Source: Austwickia chelonae (lineage in GTDB: Bacteria; Actinomycetota; Actinomycetes; Actinomycetales; Dermatophilaceae). From it: a DNA stretch of 64,000 bases. Position 1 is the first letter of the stretch; every line of letters starts with the position of its first letter. The stretch spans positions 1,798,001 through 1,862,000 of the forward strand of contig NZ_CP031447.1 of assembly GCF_003391095.1 (NCBI RefSeq), read 5' to 3'. The position numbers and the translations under genes were made by a program. Positions 34,091 to 42,163 of this stretch are shown piece by piece. A model generated the notes under the pieces. It saw only the letters and a program-made list of their open reading frames with translations. It was not told the origin of the DNA and ran no database searches.

Positions 34091-34669
34091 ATGGGTTCTT
34101 CTGCCACGATTGCTTTGCTTCCTGAGGCTGCCCGGGCGATGAATGAGGTCTTGGGTCAGGTGTCCGAGTCGGCGTGGTTCGACCCGTCACCTTGCCGAGG
34201 ATGGAGAGTCGGCGATGTCGCCAATCATGTGGTGGCCGAGCATTTATGGGTGCCGCATCTGTTGCGAGGGGAGACTTTGGCTCAGGTCGGGGATCGTTAT
34301 TCCGGGGATGTGCTGGGCGTTGATCCGGTGTCCTCTTGGCGTCGGGCTATGACATCGTCGTTGATGGCGTGGGCCCAAGCGGATCTGGGCGGGCAGGTTC
34401 ATACCGGTCAAGGTGTGATCCCGGTTGCTGAATATGCCCATCAGATGCTTCTCGATCTGGTGGTTCACGCTTGGGATATTGCTGCTGGGGCAGGGGTGGA
34501 CTACGTTCCGGTCGACGATGCGGTGGAGGATTCCATCGCCTATGAGAAGCCTCGAATATCGGCGCAGGGTATCCCTGGGGTCTTCGGCCCGCCGTCGGCG
34601 TATGCGGGGGAGAACCGGTTGGGCGTCTTGTTGGCGATGACGGGACGTATGCCTTTCCGGCGCGGGTGA
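34091..34669 (+). CDS. TIGR03086-like DinB/mycothiol-dependent family protein
   Basis: 192 residues resembling the maleylpyruvate-isomerase-type, DinB-fold proteins of actinobacteria. It has PCRGWRVGDVANHVVAEHLWVP near residue 35 with the first metal His, and LLDLVVHAWDIAAGAGVD near 130 with a second metal His; the Trp after it is conserved. Members often use mycothiol, but the substrate is unknown. GAGGAG at 34076-34081 is nine bases before the ATG; another ATG at 34084 is out of frame. Coding strand is G- and T-rich. Last gene before the accessory stretch. Confidence 0.8.
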   Translation: MGSSATIALLPEAARAMNEVLGQVSESAWFDPSPCRGWRVGDVANHVVAEHLWVPHLLRGETLAQVGDRYSGDVLGVDPVSSWRRAMTSSLMAWAQADLGGQVHTGQGVIPVAEYAHQMLLDLVVHAWDIAAGAGVDYVPVDDAVEDSIAYEKPRISAQGIPGVFGPPSAYAGENRLGVLLAMTGRMPFRRG

Positions 34670-34988
34670 GGGATTTTCGCCGGATTTCATCAGTAACGAT
34701 GCCACAGGGGAGCGGTTGCTCCGAGGGCATCGCGATTCTCAACGAGGAAGTGTGCTTTGCCTGATCGCCCGGTGAATCCGGTGTGCTGTTGATGCTCGTG
34801 GGGTGGGAGAGCGCAAAGAGTTTTGAACCGATTTTTTCGGTGGTATTTGGCCATCCATAACCATTTTCCGATAACGATGGTTATGTCATTTTAATAAAAA
34901 GACTCTATCTCGTCCCAAAAACAGCAAAGACACAATGAAGCCACATGCCGACTGGTTGTACGACAGAAGTCTCGGGGGAGGACTCGGC
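34670..34988. promoter_or_regulatory. AT-rich intergenic region with operator-like repeat
   Basis: No gene seen in about 320 bases. ATAACCAT at 34857-34864 and ATGGTTAT at 34877-34884 are perfect inverted copies 12 bases apart, followed by TTTTAATAAAAAG, which looks like a -10 region. AT content rises sharply from about 34800, marking the left edge of the accessory segment. The site lies 100-130 bases before the next gene. Confidence 0.4.
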
Positions 34989-35375
34989 ATGTCGATTGGT
35001 AGTGTCGCCGCGGTTGGAAGCCCGTTCATGGCCGGCGCGACCCAACCACAATGCGGCACCCAGAACGACGAGGTGTGCGAATGCAACGGACACCTTTACT
35101 TCAAAAAAGACGAGGAGTTCTTCGCCCAGGCCTACGGCCGCGAACTCAGATGGCCGATCACCGGTTCAAAGGGTCTGATGCCCTACGCCGAGGCATTCGT
35201 GCAACTGGCCCACGAACAGACGTACAAAGCCGGACAGACTTTCGACACCGGAAAGTTCATCCAGAACACATCGCGCTGGTACCCAGACGTCTTCAGCACA
35301 GACGTGGTTCACAAAGCAGCGTCCTACTTCGGCGGATCCTCCCCGCAGAAAAACCATGCCTCTTTGTGGGCGTGA
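34989..35375 (+). CDS. Small orphan protein with Cys cluster, function unknown
   Basis: 128 residues from ATG 34989, chosen because GGGGGAG at 34974-34980 lies eight bases upstream; an ATG at 34935 would add 18 residues without a ribosome site. I do not recognise the family. The start MSIGSVAAVGSPFMAGA is Gly/Ala-rich and mildly hydrophobic but lacks the basic residues of a signal peptide. A Cys trio follows in QCGTQNDEVCECNG, then a polar domain with many aromatic residues (FFAQAYGRELRW, NTSRWYPDVF). Flanked by an operator-like repeat and a 49-base palindrome, with an integrase gene 650 bases downstream, so it may be a transferred cargo gene. Confidence 0.55.
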   Translation: MSIGSVAAVGSPFMAGATQPQCGTQNDEVCECNGHLYFKKDEEFFAQAYGRELRWPITGSKGLMPYAEAFVQLAHEQTYKAGQTFDTGKFIQNTSRWYPDVFSTDVVHKAASYFGGSSPQKNHASLWA

Positions 35376-35382
35376 TTCCTCG

Positions 35383-35431
35383 CCAAGCCGTGGGTCACCC
35401 GCTGAACTTCAGCGGGTGACCCACGGCTTGG
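35383..35431 (+). terminator. 24-bp near-perfect palindrome
   Basis: Arms 35383-35406 and 35408-35431 are exact inverted repeats around a single C, starting eight bases after the stop of the orphan gene. No T-run follows. It is almost certainly a transcription end, although palindromes of this size also occur in mobile elements. Confidence 0.75.
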
Positions 35432-36030
35432 CTTGCGGACCGATCCCCGTGCGATGCACCCGCGTATCGGTCCGCACGGCGACCGCTGCCGGATCGGCAT
35501 CACCGCCATCCCTTCGTATCGAGTGTCGGAGTACTGCTGCACCCGGCTAGGGGTGTCAACGATGAGGTCATTGGATGCCCCGGCGAGTTCGTCGCCAATA
35601 GTTCGATATGGAGAGAGTTTGTCAGGAGCAATTCTCCGGGGAGTCCTTCTTGGCTGCGCATCCTGAAGGTTGGCATTGCGCCACTCGGAACGCTCTCCTG
35701 ATGACTCGCCCAGTCAACCTGGCTGGCTCGCTGATCAGCGGAGACGACCTGATGACCGACGGATATCGTATCCGGCCGCCAATAAGCCTTCTACCTGCAT
35801 TGATCTGCGAGCGCGAAGGTGTCAGTCCGCGCTCAGTCCGTCTGAGATCGAGGCCCGGTGGGCTTTTTCCTGGTGAGTGATCTGGTCCCGTGGCAAATGG
35901 GCCTGGTTGGTCTGAGAAAGCGTGCGCATCTGCAGTCGCTGCCTGTATAGGGTTGATACCTGGTGTAGGAGAAGGACAGTCGTACTGTCAGGCGGCGTCG
36001 TCCTCCCTGCACGATCGACGTGAGGGATCG
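35432..36030. other. Integrase upstream region, non-coding, several inverted repeats
   Basis: About 600 bases without a convincing gene; short frames on both strands lack ribosome sites and family features. Inverted repeats: TGCGGACCGAT at 35434-35444 with ATCGGTCCGCA at 35466-35476; CGGATA/TATCCG at 35760-35774 around TCG; GACAGT/ACTGTC at 35975-35989 around CGT, 42 bases before the integrase start. A short GC stem with TTTTT near 35850-35868 resembles an intrinsic terminator. An attachment site or recombinase operator could lie here; no tRNA end was found. Confidence 0.4.
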
Positions 36031-37242
36031 ATGGGATCAGTCAAGAAAAGGAAAGACACCGGCCGGTGGCGGGGGCGTTATCGTGATGCTTCGGGGCGGG
36101 AACATGCCAAGGATTTCGATCGACAGACGGATGCTCGACGTTGGGTCGCCGAAGAGGAGCTCAAGGTCCATCGTGGTGATTGGACCGATCCCCGGCGGGC
36201 TACTGTCACGGTGGGGGAGCTGTGGCCGGATTGGTTCGCCGCGCAGCGGCTTAAACCGTCTACCCGAGCTTCCTATGATTCGTTGTGGAGGACGGTCGTT
36301 GCTCCTGTCTGGGGGCAGACCTCCTTGTCGAAGGTGACCACTGCTGGGGTGCGGCGTTGGGTGAACAATGCTGAGGGGCCTCGTGGTCCGGTGTCGGCTT
36401 CTCGTGCCAGGCAAGCGCACCATGTGTTGTCGGCGCTGTTGGATTCTGCGGTGGAGGACGGTCGGATCCCGCAGAATCCAGCCCGTCCGGCTACTGCGGG
36501 CCGGAGAGGTTTTCTGCCTCCGCTGCCCAGGCAGGAGATGCATTGTTTGAGTCGAGCTCAGCTGCTTGCTTTGGCGGAGGCCATTCCGGAGCATCGGCCG
36601 GCCGTCTATCTTCTCGGGTTTTGTGCGTTGCGTTCCGGGGAAGTGGCGGGTTTGCGGGTCGGTGACATCGATCTGCTTCGGCAGCGTCTCCATGTTCGCC
36701 GGAATGTCGTCGAGATCTCCGGTCACCTTGTCGAGGGTGAACCTAAGTCGGCGCGAGGGCGGCGGACGCTTCCGTTGCCGGGTTTTGTCGTCGAGGTCGT
36801 CGCTCCTTTGGTCGAGGGGCGTGCTCCGGATATGCCGTTGCTGACCTCACCGCAAGGGCGTCCGTGGCGGGCTACCAACTTCCGTCGTTCTTTCGACCGT
36901 GGCATTGTCGCGGCCGGTATCGCGACTCAGAAAGGTCAGGACACTATTCGGGTCCATGACCTGCGGCATTCCGGGGTGTCTCTCTGGCTGTCGGAGGGTG
37001 TTCCGTTGGTCACTGCTTCTCGGATGGCCGGGCATGCTTCGGTCTCCATCACTGGTGACACCTATGCTCACGTTCTGCCTGATCAGCTGGATGAGATTGC
37101 GCAGACTTTGGATGCTGCCCATGAAGCGCGGATACCGATGCCGGTCGATCTGGCTGCGCGACGGTCGGCTTCGCGCCAGCGGGTGTCCGCTACGGCGGTC
37201 TCTGCGGCCACTGGCACCGATCATGTCCGTCCGCGTGGCTGA
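36031..37242 (+). CDS. Tyrosine recombinase / phage-type integrase
   Basis: 403 residues. N-terminal arm-binding domain (KKRKDTGRWRGRYRD), SAM-like core-binding domain at about 62-160, and a catalytic domain with Arg in CALRSGEVAGLR (about 224), HDLRHSG (about 310), AGHASVSITGDTY with the nucleophile Tyr near 345. All catalytic residues look intact. ATG 36031 follows GAGGGA; a longer frame from 35890 has no ribosome site. No excisionase, phage or plasmid gene lies beside it, and the neighbours on both sides are chromosomal, so it is an orphan or the remnant of an integrated element. Codons are G- and T-rich like the following pan genes. Confidence 0.92.
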   Translation: MGSVKKRKDTGRWRGRYRDASGREHAKDFDRQTDARRWVAEEELKVHRGDWTDPRRATVTVGELWPDWFAAQRLKPSTRASYDSLWRTVVAPVWGQTSLSKVTTAGVRRWVNNAEGPRGPVSASRARQAHHVLSALLDSAVEDGRIPQNPARPATAGRRGFLPPLPRQEMHCLSRAQLLALAEAIPEHRPAVYLLGFCALRSGEVAGLRVGDIDLLRQRLHVRRNVVEISGHLVEGEPKSARGRRTLPLPGFVVEVVAPLVEGRAPDMPLLTSPQGRPWRATNFRRSFDRGIVAAGIATQKGQDTIRVHDLRHSGVSLWLSEGVPLVTASRMAGHASVSITGDTYAHVLPDQLDEIAQTLDAAHEARIPMPVDLAARRSASRQRVSATAVSAATGTDHVRPRG

Positions 37243-37248
37243 GCTGCG

Positions 37249-38139
37249 ATGTTGCCGGTGCCGCTGTTTCCGTCGTCTGCGGGTCGACGTATCGGGATTT
37301 ATGGCACCGGGCGGCTCGCCGGAGCTCTCGCTGAGGCGATCGGTGCGCTGCCCGATGCGCCTCTGATCGGTGTCAGTGGGCGTGCGCCTGGACGGGCTCA
37401 GGAATTGGCTCGCCGGGTGCACGTCCGGGTGTGGTCGCCGCGCGAGCTCCTGCAGCAGGTCGATCTGCTTCTCCTCGTGGTCGCCGATGATGCTCTCGTC
37501 GAGGTTTCTGCCGGTCTGGCAGCTCTGCCGGTGCGGGTTCCTGGTTCGGTTGTGCATTGTTCTGGCGCGCTGGGTCCTTCCGTCTTGGCCGCTTTTGCTG
37601 CGCGAGGGTGCCGTACTGCGGCATGGCATCCGTTGTGGTGTTTTCCCCCCGAAGGGCGGGTGGAGCCGTGTGCCTGGACGATCGCCGGGGGAGCGGAGCC
37701 GTTGAGAGTTGATCTCATCGAGCTCACTCGTCGGCTGGGTGGCTCGCCGCGTGTCATGACGGAGGGCGACCGTGGCACATATCATGCGGCGGCTGTCCTC
37801 GCGTCCAATCTGCCCATGGCGCTTCTTGCCCAGGCCTGTGTGCTTCTCGAGGAGAACGGTTTCACCGGTGACGAAGCAGCCGAGGCTTTGCTGCCACTGA
37901 CCAGGAGTGCTTGCGCTGCAGTTGAGCGTGTCGGTCTTCCTGCGGGGATCACTGGTCCCGTCGTTCGAGGTGATGTCGGTACGCTCCGTCGGCATCTGGA
38001 AGCGCTTCACGGGCACCCGGAGACCGACCGTCTTTACCGGTTGTTGAGCTTGTCCGTCCTTGACCTCCTGCCGGGTCTCGGTGAAGAGGCCCGGCGGGAG
38101 GTCCGCCGTGTCTTTTTCGACGAAAAACACTGTTGCTGA
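37249..38139 (+). CDS. Rossmann-like/DUF2520 oxidoreductase, candidate ketopantoate reductase
   Basis: 296 residues. N-terminal Rossmann fold with IGIYGTGRLAGALAEA (GxGxxG) near residue 15 and VSGRAPGRA at the second strand, where Arg would suit NADPH. The C-terminal helical DUF2520 domain begins around 165 with GDRGTYHAAAVLASN and contains GPVVRGDVGTLRRHL. It directly precedes panD-panB-panC, and no panE-like gene is in the window. Proteins of this architecture are clustered with pantothenate genes in many bacteria, and an alternative ketopantoate reductase (PanG) has been described. The assignment is inference from context and fold. Confidence 0.75.
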   Translation: MLPVPLFPSSAGRRIGIYGTGRLAGALAEAIGALPDAPLIGVSGRAPGRAQELARRVHVRVWSPRELLQQVDLLLLVVADDALVEVSAGLAALPVRVPGSVVHCSGALGPSVLAAFAARGCRTAAWHPLWCFPPEGRVEPCAWTIAGGAEPLRVDLIELTRRLGGSPRVMTEGDRGTYHAAAVLASNLPMALLAQACVLLEENGFTGDEAAEALLPLTRSACAAVERVGLPAGITGPVVRGDVGTLRRHLEALHGHPETDRLYRLLSLSVLDLLPGLGEEARREVRRVFFDEKHCC

Positions 38140-38243
38140 GACCCCGTGAGCCGTTCTTCCTCGCTTAGGATCGGGCCTCGGCGACAAGCACGGAGGGCGC
38201 CATCGTTTGAGGCCTTTCTCTCTCACGGACACGGAGACGACCC

Positions 38244-38672
38244 TTGCCCTACAGGACCATGGTGAGCGGCAAGATCCACCGCGCACGCATCACCGCCGCA
38301 GATCTCCACTACATCGGTTCCGTCACCGTCGATGAGGATCTCCTCGAGGCGGCCGGCATTTTGTCTTACGAGCAGGTGCAGGTCGTCGACATCGACAATG
38401 GGGCCCGATTGGAGACGTACACCATTCCGGGTGCCAGAGGGTCGGGGGAGATTCAACTCAACGGTGCCGCTGCGCGGCTGGTGGCACCAGGTGACCTGGT
38501 CATCATCATGGCCTATCAGCAGGTCGAGACGCCGGTGCCGTCGGATTGGCATCCTCGGGTGGTCTTGGTCGATCCCGTGGACAATTCCATCGAGCGGGTG
38601 GTCACCCGACGTGATGACCCGGATGCTCTCGTCGGTGCCACTCTCCTGAATGCTCCGGAACGGATGATCTGA
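38244..38672 (+). CDS. panD: Aspartate 1-decarboxylase
   Basis: Makes beta-alanine for pantothenate. 142 residues. Self-cleavage site Gly-Ser in [11 protein letters not shown], which yields the pyruvoyl group; [28 protein letters not shown] is the conserved core. TTG at 38244 is used because it gives MPYRTM, matching MLRTM of homologues, and GGAG at 38233-38236 is well placed; ATG 38259 is the alternative. Tail longer by about 15 residues than E. coli PanD. Overlaps panB by one base. Confidence 0.93.
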   Translation: MPYRTMVSGKIHRARITAADLHYIGSVTVDEDLLEAAGILSYEQVQVVDIDNGARLETYTIPGARGSGEIQLNGAAARLVAPGDLVIIMAYQQVETPVPSDWHPRVVLVDPVDNSIERVVTRRDDPDALVGATLLNAPERMI

Positions 38673-39535
38673 TGCGTTTGTCCATCGCAGATCTGCATGC
38701 TCGTCACCGTGATGGCGATCGTCTCACCATGGTCACGGCTTATGACTACACCGCTGCTCGGATCGTGGACCGCACTGATATCCCGCTGATCCTGGTCGGT
38801 GATTCACTCGGGATGGTCATGCAGGGCCATGACACGACCCTCCCGGTGACGGTTGAGGACATCCTGTACCACACCCGTGCCGTCATCCGTGGTGCGAGTC
38901 GTGCATTGGTTGTCGCTGACCTGCCTTTTCTTAGCTATACCACCCCTCAGGATGCGCTTCGGCACAGTGGGCGGCTCCTCGCCGAAGGCGGTGCCGGATC
39001 GGTCAAACTCGAAGGTGGTACGACTGCTACGGACACCATCCGGCAGCTCGTCGACGCCGGTATCCCGGTGATGGGGCACATCGGTTTCACCCCGCAATCG
39101 GTCCATCACCTCGGGTTGCGGGTTCAGGGCAAGGATTTTGCCCGGGCCACCCAGATCTACCGGGATGCTCTGGCTGTCGAGGAGGCTGGGGCGTGGGCTG
39201 TCGTCCTCGAGCTGATCCCTGCTCCGCTGGCGCAGGCCATCACCGAACGTCTGAGTATCCCCACCATCGGGATCGGCGCTGGGGAGCATTGTGACGGCCA
39301 GGTCCAGGTCTGGCACGATGTGCTCGGTCTCTACGACGATTTCCTTCCTCGGCACAGCCGCCGTTTCGCTGATCTTGCGGACACGGCGGCCCTCGCGCTC
39401 ACCGAATACCACCAGGGTGTAGTCAACCGGAGTTTCCCTACCAGGGAGAACAGTTCGTCTCTCGACGAGGACACCTTGGCTGAGGTGTTGGCTGAGGTCG
39501 GTCACCCCTCGGGTTCTGAGTCCACGGCGGGTTGA
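38672..39535 (+). CDS. panB: 3-methyl-2-oxobutanoate hydroxymethyltransferase
   Basis: Forms ketopantoate from 2-oxoisovalerate and methylene-tetrahydrofolate. 287 residues, (beta/alpha)8 barrel. Mg-binding [15 protein letters not shown] near residue 42, KLEGG near 112, GHIGFTPQS near 134, and catalytic Glu in LELIPAPLA. Coupled to panD upstream, panC one base downstream. Confidence 0.97.
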   Translation: MRLSIADLHARHRDGDRLTMVTAYDYTAARIVDRTDIPLILVGDSLGMVMQGHDTTLPVTVEDILYHTRAVIRGASRALVVADLPFLSYTTPQDALRHSGRLLAEGGAGSVKLEGGTTATDTIRQLVDAGIPVMGHIGFTPQSVHHLGLRVQGKDFARATQIYRDALAVEEAGAWAVVLELIPAPLAQAITERLSIPTIGIGAGEHCDGQVQVWHDVLGLYDDFLPRHSRRFADLADTAALALTEYHQGVVNRSFPTRENSSSLDEDTLAEVLAEVGHPSGSESTAG

Positions 39536-39536
39536 C

Positions 39537-40397
39537 ATGCAGATCGTGACGACTCGGGGCGAGATGAGGGCTGCGAGAGCTGGTTTTTCCGCCCTCGGGT
39601 TTGTCCCCACCATGGGCTATCTCCACGAGGGGCATCTTTCGCTGGTCCGCCGGGCCAAAGCCGAGTGCGGTTCCGTGGCGGTGTCGATCTTCGTCAATCC
39701 GACTCAGTTCGGCCCCGGTGAGGACCTGGACGCCTACCCCCGTGACCTCGACCGTGACGTGGAGCTTCTCAGCCGGGTCGGTGCTGATGTCGTCTGGATC
39801 CCGCAGGCTCAGGACATCTACCCGCCGGGTTCGATGACCTATGTCGAGGTCGGAGAGCTTGCTGTGCCTTTGGAAGGTGCCAGGCGCACCGGGCATTTCC
39901 GCGGAGTGGCCACCGTCGTGACGGTCTTGCTCGCGGTGACCACGCCGACACGCCTGTACGTAGGGCAGAAAGACGCTCAACAGGCGGCAGTGTTGCGGCG
40001 GCTGGTCACCGACCTGGGGTTCGCCGCTGAGGTGGTCGTCGCGCCGACTGTGCGGGAACCTGATGGTTTGGCTCTGAGCAGCCGAAATGCCTACTTGGCC
40101 GGTGCTGAACGGCAGGCTGCGCTGTGTCTGTCCCGTGCGCTGTGGGCTGTCGACGAGGCATGGCGGGCAGGGGAGCGCGGTGCCGAGTGTTTGCGGCGGC
40201 TGGGGGAGTCCGTCATCTCTGCCGAACCCTTGGCTGATTTGTCCTATTTCTCCGTCGCCGATCCGGACACTCTCGTCGAAATCCCCGATGGTGTCATGGT
40301 CGACGCGGATCGCGGCGCATTGGTCTCCACGGCGGTGCGGATAGGTGCACCTACTCTTCTCGACAATGTCGTCCTGGCGCCGGGTCTACCGGGTTGA
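39537..40397 (+). CDS. panC: Pantothenate synthetase (pantoate-beta-alanine ligase)
   Basis: Joins pantoate and beta-alanine using ATP. 286 residues. HIGH-type motif in PTMGYLHEGHLSLVRRA, VSIFVNPTQFGPGEDL, YVGQKDAQQ, and the KMSKS-like LALSSRNAYL near residue 178. Last gene of the pan operon; its end overlaps by 12 bases the end of the convergent HhH-GPD gene. Confidence 0.97.
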   Translation: MQIVTTRGEMRAARAGFSALGFVPTMGYLHEGHLSLVRRAKAECGSVAVSIFVNPTQFGPGEDLDAYPRDLDRDVELLSRVGADVVWIPQAQDIYPPGSMTYVEVGELAVPLEGARRTGHFRGVATVVTVLLAVTTPTRLYVGQKDAQQAAVLRRLVTDLGFAAEVVVAPTVREPDGLALSSRNAYLAGAERQAALCLSRALWAVDEAWRAGERGAECLRRLGESVISAEPLADLSYFSVADPDTLVEIPDGVMVDADRGALVSTAVRIGAPTLLDNVVLAPGLPG

Positions 40398-40964
40398 TCC
40401 TTTCGCGGCTTTTGCTGCTGCTTTCATCTGCTGTTTGTAGGCTCTGACCCGGGACAGGCTCTGGTCGTCGACGACATCGGCGACTGAGCGGAACCCCTCG
40501 GTGCCGTAGTCACCGGCGGCTTCGGCCCAACCGGTCGGACGGATATCCCGTTGCTTTCCGAGCAGCGCCACGAAGATCTTGGCTTTCTGTTCGCCGAAGC
40601 CTGGCAGAGCCCGTAACCGCTTCAACAGATCTTTCCCGTCCGTGGCATCCGACCAGATCCGCGCTGGGTCTCCTTGGTAGGAGGCGACCAGCTCGGCGCA
40701 CAAAGCCTGGGTGCGTTGCGCCATCGAACCTGGGTAGCGGTGCAGCGCCGGGGGAGTGCGGAACCATTCTTCGAGGGTGTCCACGGGGGTCGCGGCGATC
40801 TCCTGTGCGTCCAGGCGCTCCACGCCCATCCGTTCTGCCAGCAGCACAGGAGAGGTGAAAGCTTTCTCCATGGGGATCTGCTGGTCGAGGAGCATCCCGA
40901 TCAGCAAGGCCAGCGGGTCTCGGTCGAGCAGGCGGTTCGCGGCATCAGTGGTGGCAAGGTGCAT
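40386..40964 (-). CDS. HhH-GPD-type base-excision DNA repair protein
   Basis: 192 residues of the small actinobacterial HhH-GPD family. LIGMLLDQQIPMEKAF is the N-terminal glycosylase helix, and the helix-hairpin-helix LRALPGFGEQKAKIFVALLGKQ lies near residue 118. The Fe-S Cys loop of Nth is absent. The basic Lys/Ala tail probably contacts DNA. Substrate base unknown. Confidence 0.88.
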   Translation of the reverse strand: MHLATTDAANRLLDRDPLALLIGMLLDQQIPMEKAFTSPVLLAERMGVERLDAQEIAATPVDTLEEWFRTPPALHRYPGSMAQRTQALCAELVASYQGDPARIWSDATDGKDLLKRLRALPGFGEQKAKIFVALLGKQRDIRPTGWAEAAGDYGTEGFRSVADVVDDQSLSRVRAYKQQMKAAAKAAKGSTR

Positions 40965-40981
40965 GCCTTCACGTTAACGGT

Positions 40982-42103
40982 CTAGCCCGGGAGTTCTCCG
41001 TTGCGACTGCGCAGATAGGCCCCCAGGTAAGGAACTGAGAAACGTACCAGCCCGTATCCGGCGGGTTCGATCGTTCCGTTGCTGATCAGACGGTCCCGGT
41101 ACACCCCGGCATACTGTGCGGACACGTGCATCCGTGCGGCGACTTCGCCGGTCTTCGAAGGGCCTTCGCCGTCCTGGGCCATCGCTCGCAGGTAGACCTT
41201 GTCGATGTCGGACAGCTTGGCCACGGCAGGTTCGTGCACCAAGGTCCCCAACCGTTGGGTTGCCTGGGCGATGCCTGCTTCGACATCGGCGTGAACGACT
41301 TCTTCTGCTTGTGGACTGCGTAGCCAGATGCGGTGTCCGACGAGCTGGACCAGGAAGGGGTAACCGTAGGTTGCCCGGGCTGCGAAAGCCGCATCCTTCT
41401 CACCGATCTGTCTTCCGGCGTCTCCGAAGGTCTGCACGAAAGCTGTCGCGACATCCGCGATGGGTACCTCGCCCAGCGAATACCGTTCGGCGCGGCGGAG
41501 AAAAGTCACCACGTCGTCGTTCAGGAGATCTTCTACCGCCCATCGCAGCCCGGCTGCCGCAAATGCCAGGTCCCGCTGTTCCCGGCGAGCCACCTGCACC
41601 AACTCACCGAGTTTGCGTAGCTCTTCCCGGTCAGCGCTCTGCACCTCGTCGACCGTGATCATCAGGCCGGTCTCCCGCGGACGCAGGAGGTCGGTCAACT
41701 CCATCACCTGCGATCTCAGGGTGGATTCTGCGGGAAAACGATCAGCCACTGTGCCGCCACCGCCGCCGAAGGGGGTCGTCACCGACAGCTGGGTCAGCCT
41801 GCCCCTGGGATATTCGCTGTGTTCTGCCAACAAGCGCGGAAGATGGTCCCGGGTCAACCGGTCCAGGAGGCCTTTCGATGCCGTCTCCCGGACCACCAGC
41901 CAGCCCAGGGATGCTGCGAGATCTTCGTAGGCATTGAGCATCACCGTCTTCCCCGTACCCCTCGCACCTACGAAAAGTACTGTACGAGTGGGGGACTGAG
42001 GGCCATCTTCGAAGGTGTCCCGGATCTCGTCGAGAATCTGGTCCCGCCCGATGAGGATGTGCGGGCTAGCGCCGAAGGTGGGAGCGAAGGGGTTCCGAGC
42101 CAT
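40982..42103 (-). CDS. AAA/ORC-type ATP-binding protein
   Basis: 373 residues from ATG 42103 (MARNPFAPTFG, the usual family start); a GTG at 42160 would add 19 residues. Walker A FVGARGTGKTVML near residue 50, Walker B GLMITVDEVQS near 150, then a C-terminal winged-helix-like part with TGEVAARMHVSAQYAGVYRDRLI. Such proteins occur singly in many actinobacteria and resemble Cdc6-like or signal-transduction ATPases; targets unknown. It lies downstream of the transketolase operon on the same strand, but composition changes sharply between them. Direct repeats precede the ATG. Confidence 0.82.
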   Translation of the reverse strand: MARNPFAPTFGASPHILIGRDQILDEIRDTFEDGPQSPTRTVLFVGARGTGKTVMLNAYEDLAASLGWLVVRETASKGLLDRLTRDHLPRLLAEHSEYPRGRLTQLSVTTPFGGGGGTVADRFPAESTLRSQVMELTDLLRPRETGLMITVDEVQSADREELRKLGELVQVARREQRDLAFAAAGLRWAVEDLLNDDVVTFLRRAERYSLGEVPIADVATAFVQTFGDAGRQIGEKDAAFAARATYGYPFLVQLVGHRIWLRSPQAEEVVHADVEAGIAQATQRLGTLVHEPAVAKLSDIDKVYLRAMAQDGEGPSKTGEVAARMHVSAQYAGVYRDRLISNGTIEPAGYGLVRFSVPYLGAYLRSRNGELPG

Positions 42104-42110
42104 GCCCGAA

Positions 42111-42140
42111 ATATAAAGGCTTTCGCTCAGATATAAAAGG
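42111..42140. repeat. Direct repeat ATATAAAGG / ATATAAAAGG before ATPase gene
   Basis: ATATAAAGG at 42111-42119 recurs as ATATAAAAGG at 42131-42140, 20 bases apart, that is two helical turns. On the minus strand they sit 8-37 bases before the preferred ATG of the ATPase, where a regulator could block expression. If the GTG at 42160 were the start, they would be coding. Confidence 0.45.
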
Positions 42141-42163
42141 TTCTCAACGGGCGCGCCCACAAA

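Noticed and set aside
35608-35880. Short plus-strand frames between the orphan gene and the integrase
   Set aside because: No ribosome site, no motif, and mixed composition; better left as non-coding.
35800-35880. Possible tRNA or tmRNA 3' end as integrase target
   Set aside because: A GC stem with TTTTT is present but no cloverleaf, T-loop GTTCGA or CCA end could be drawn.
35890-36030. Extended integrase N-terminus
   Set aside because: The extra 47 residues are unlike integrases and ATG 36031 has a good GAGGGA site.
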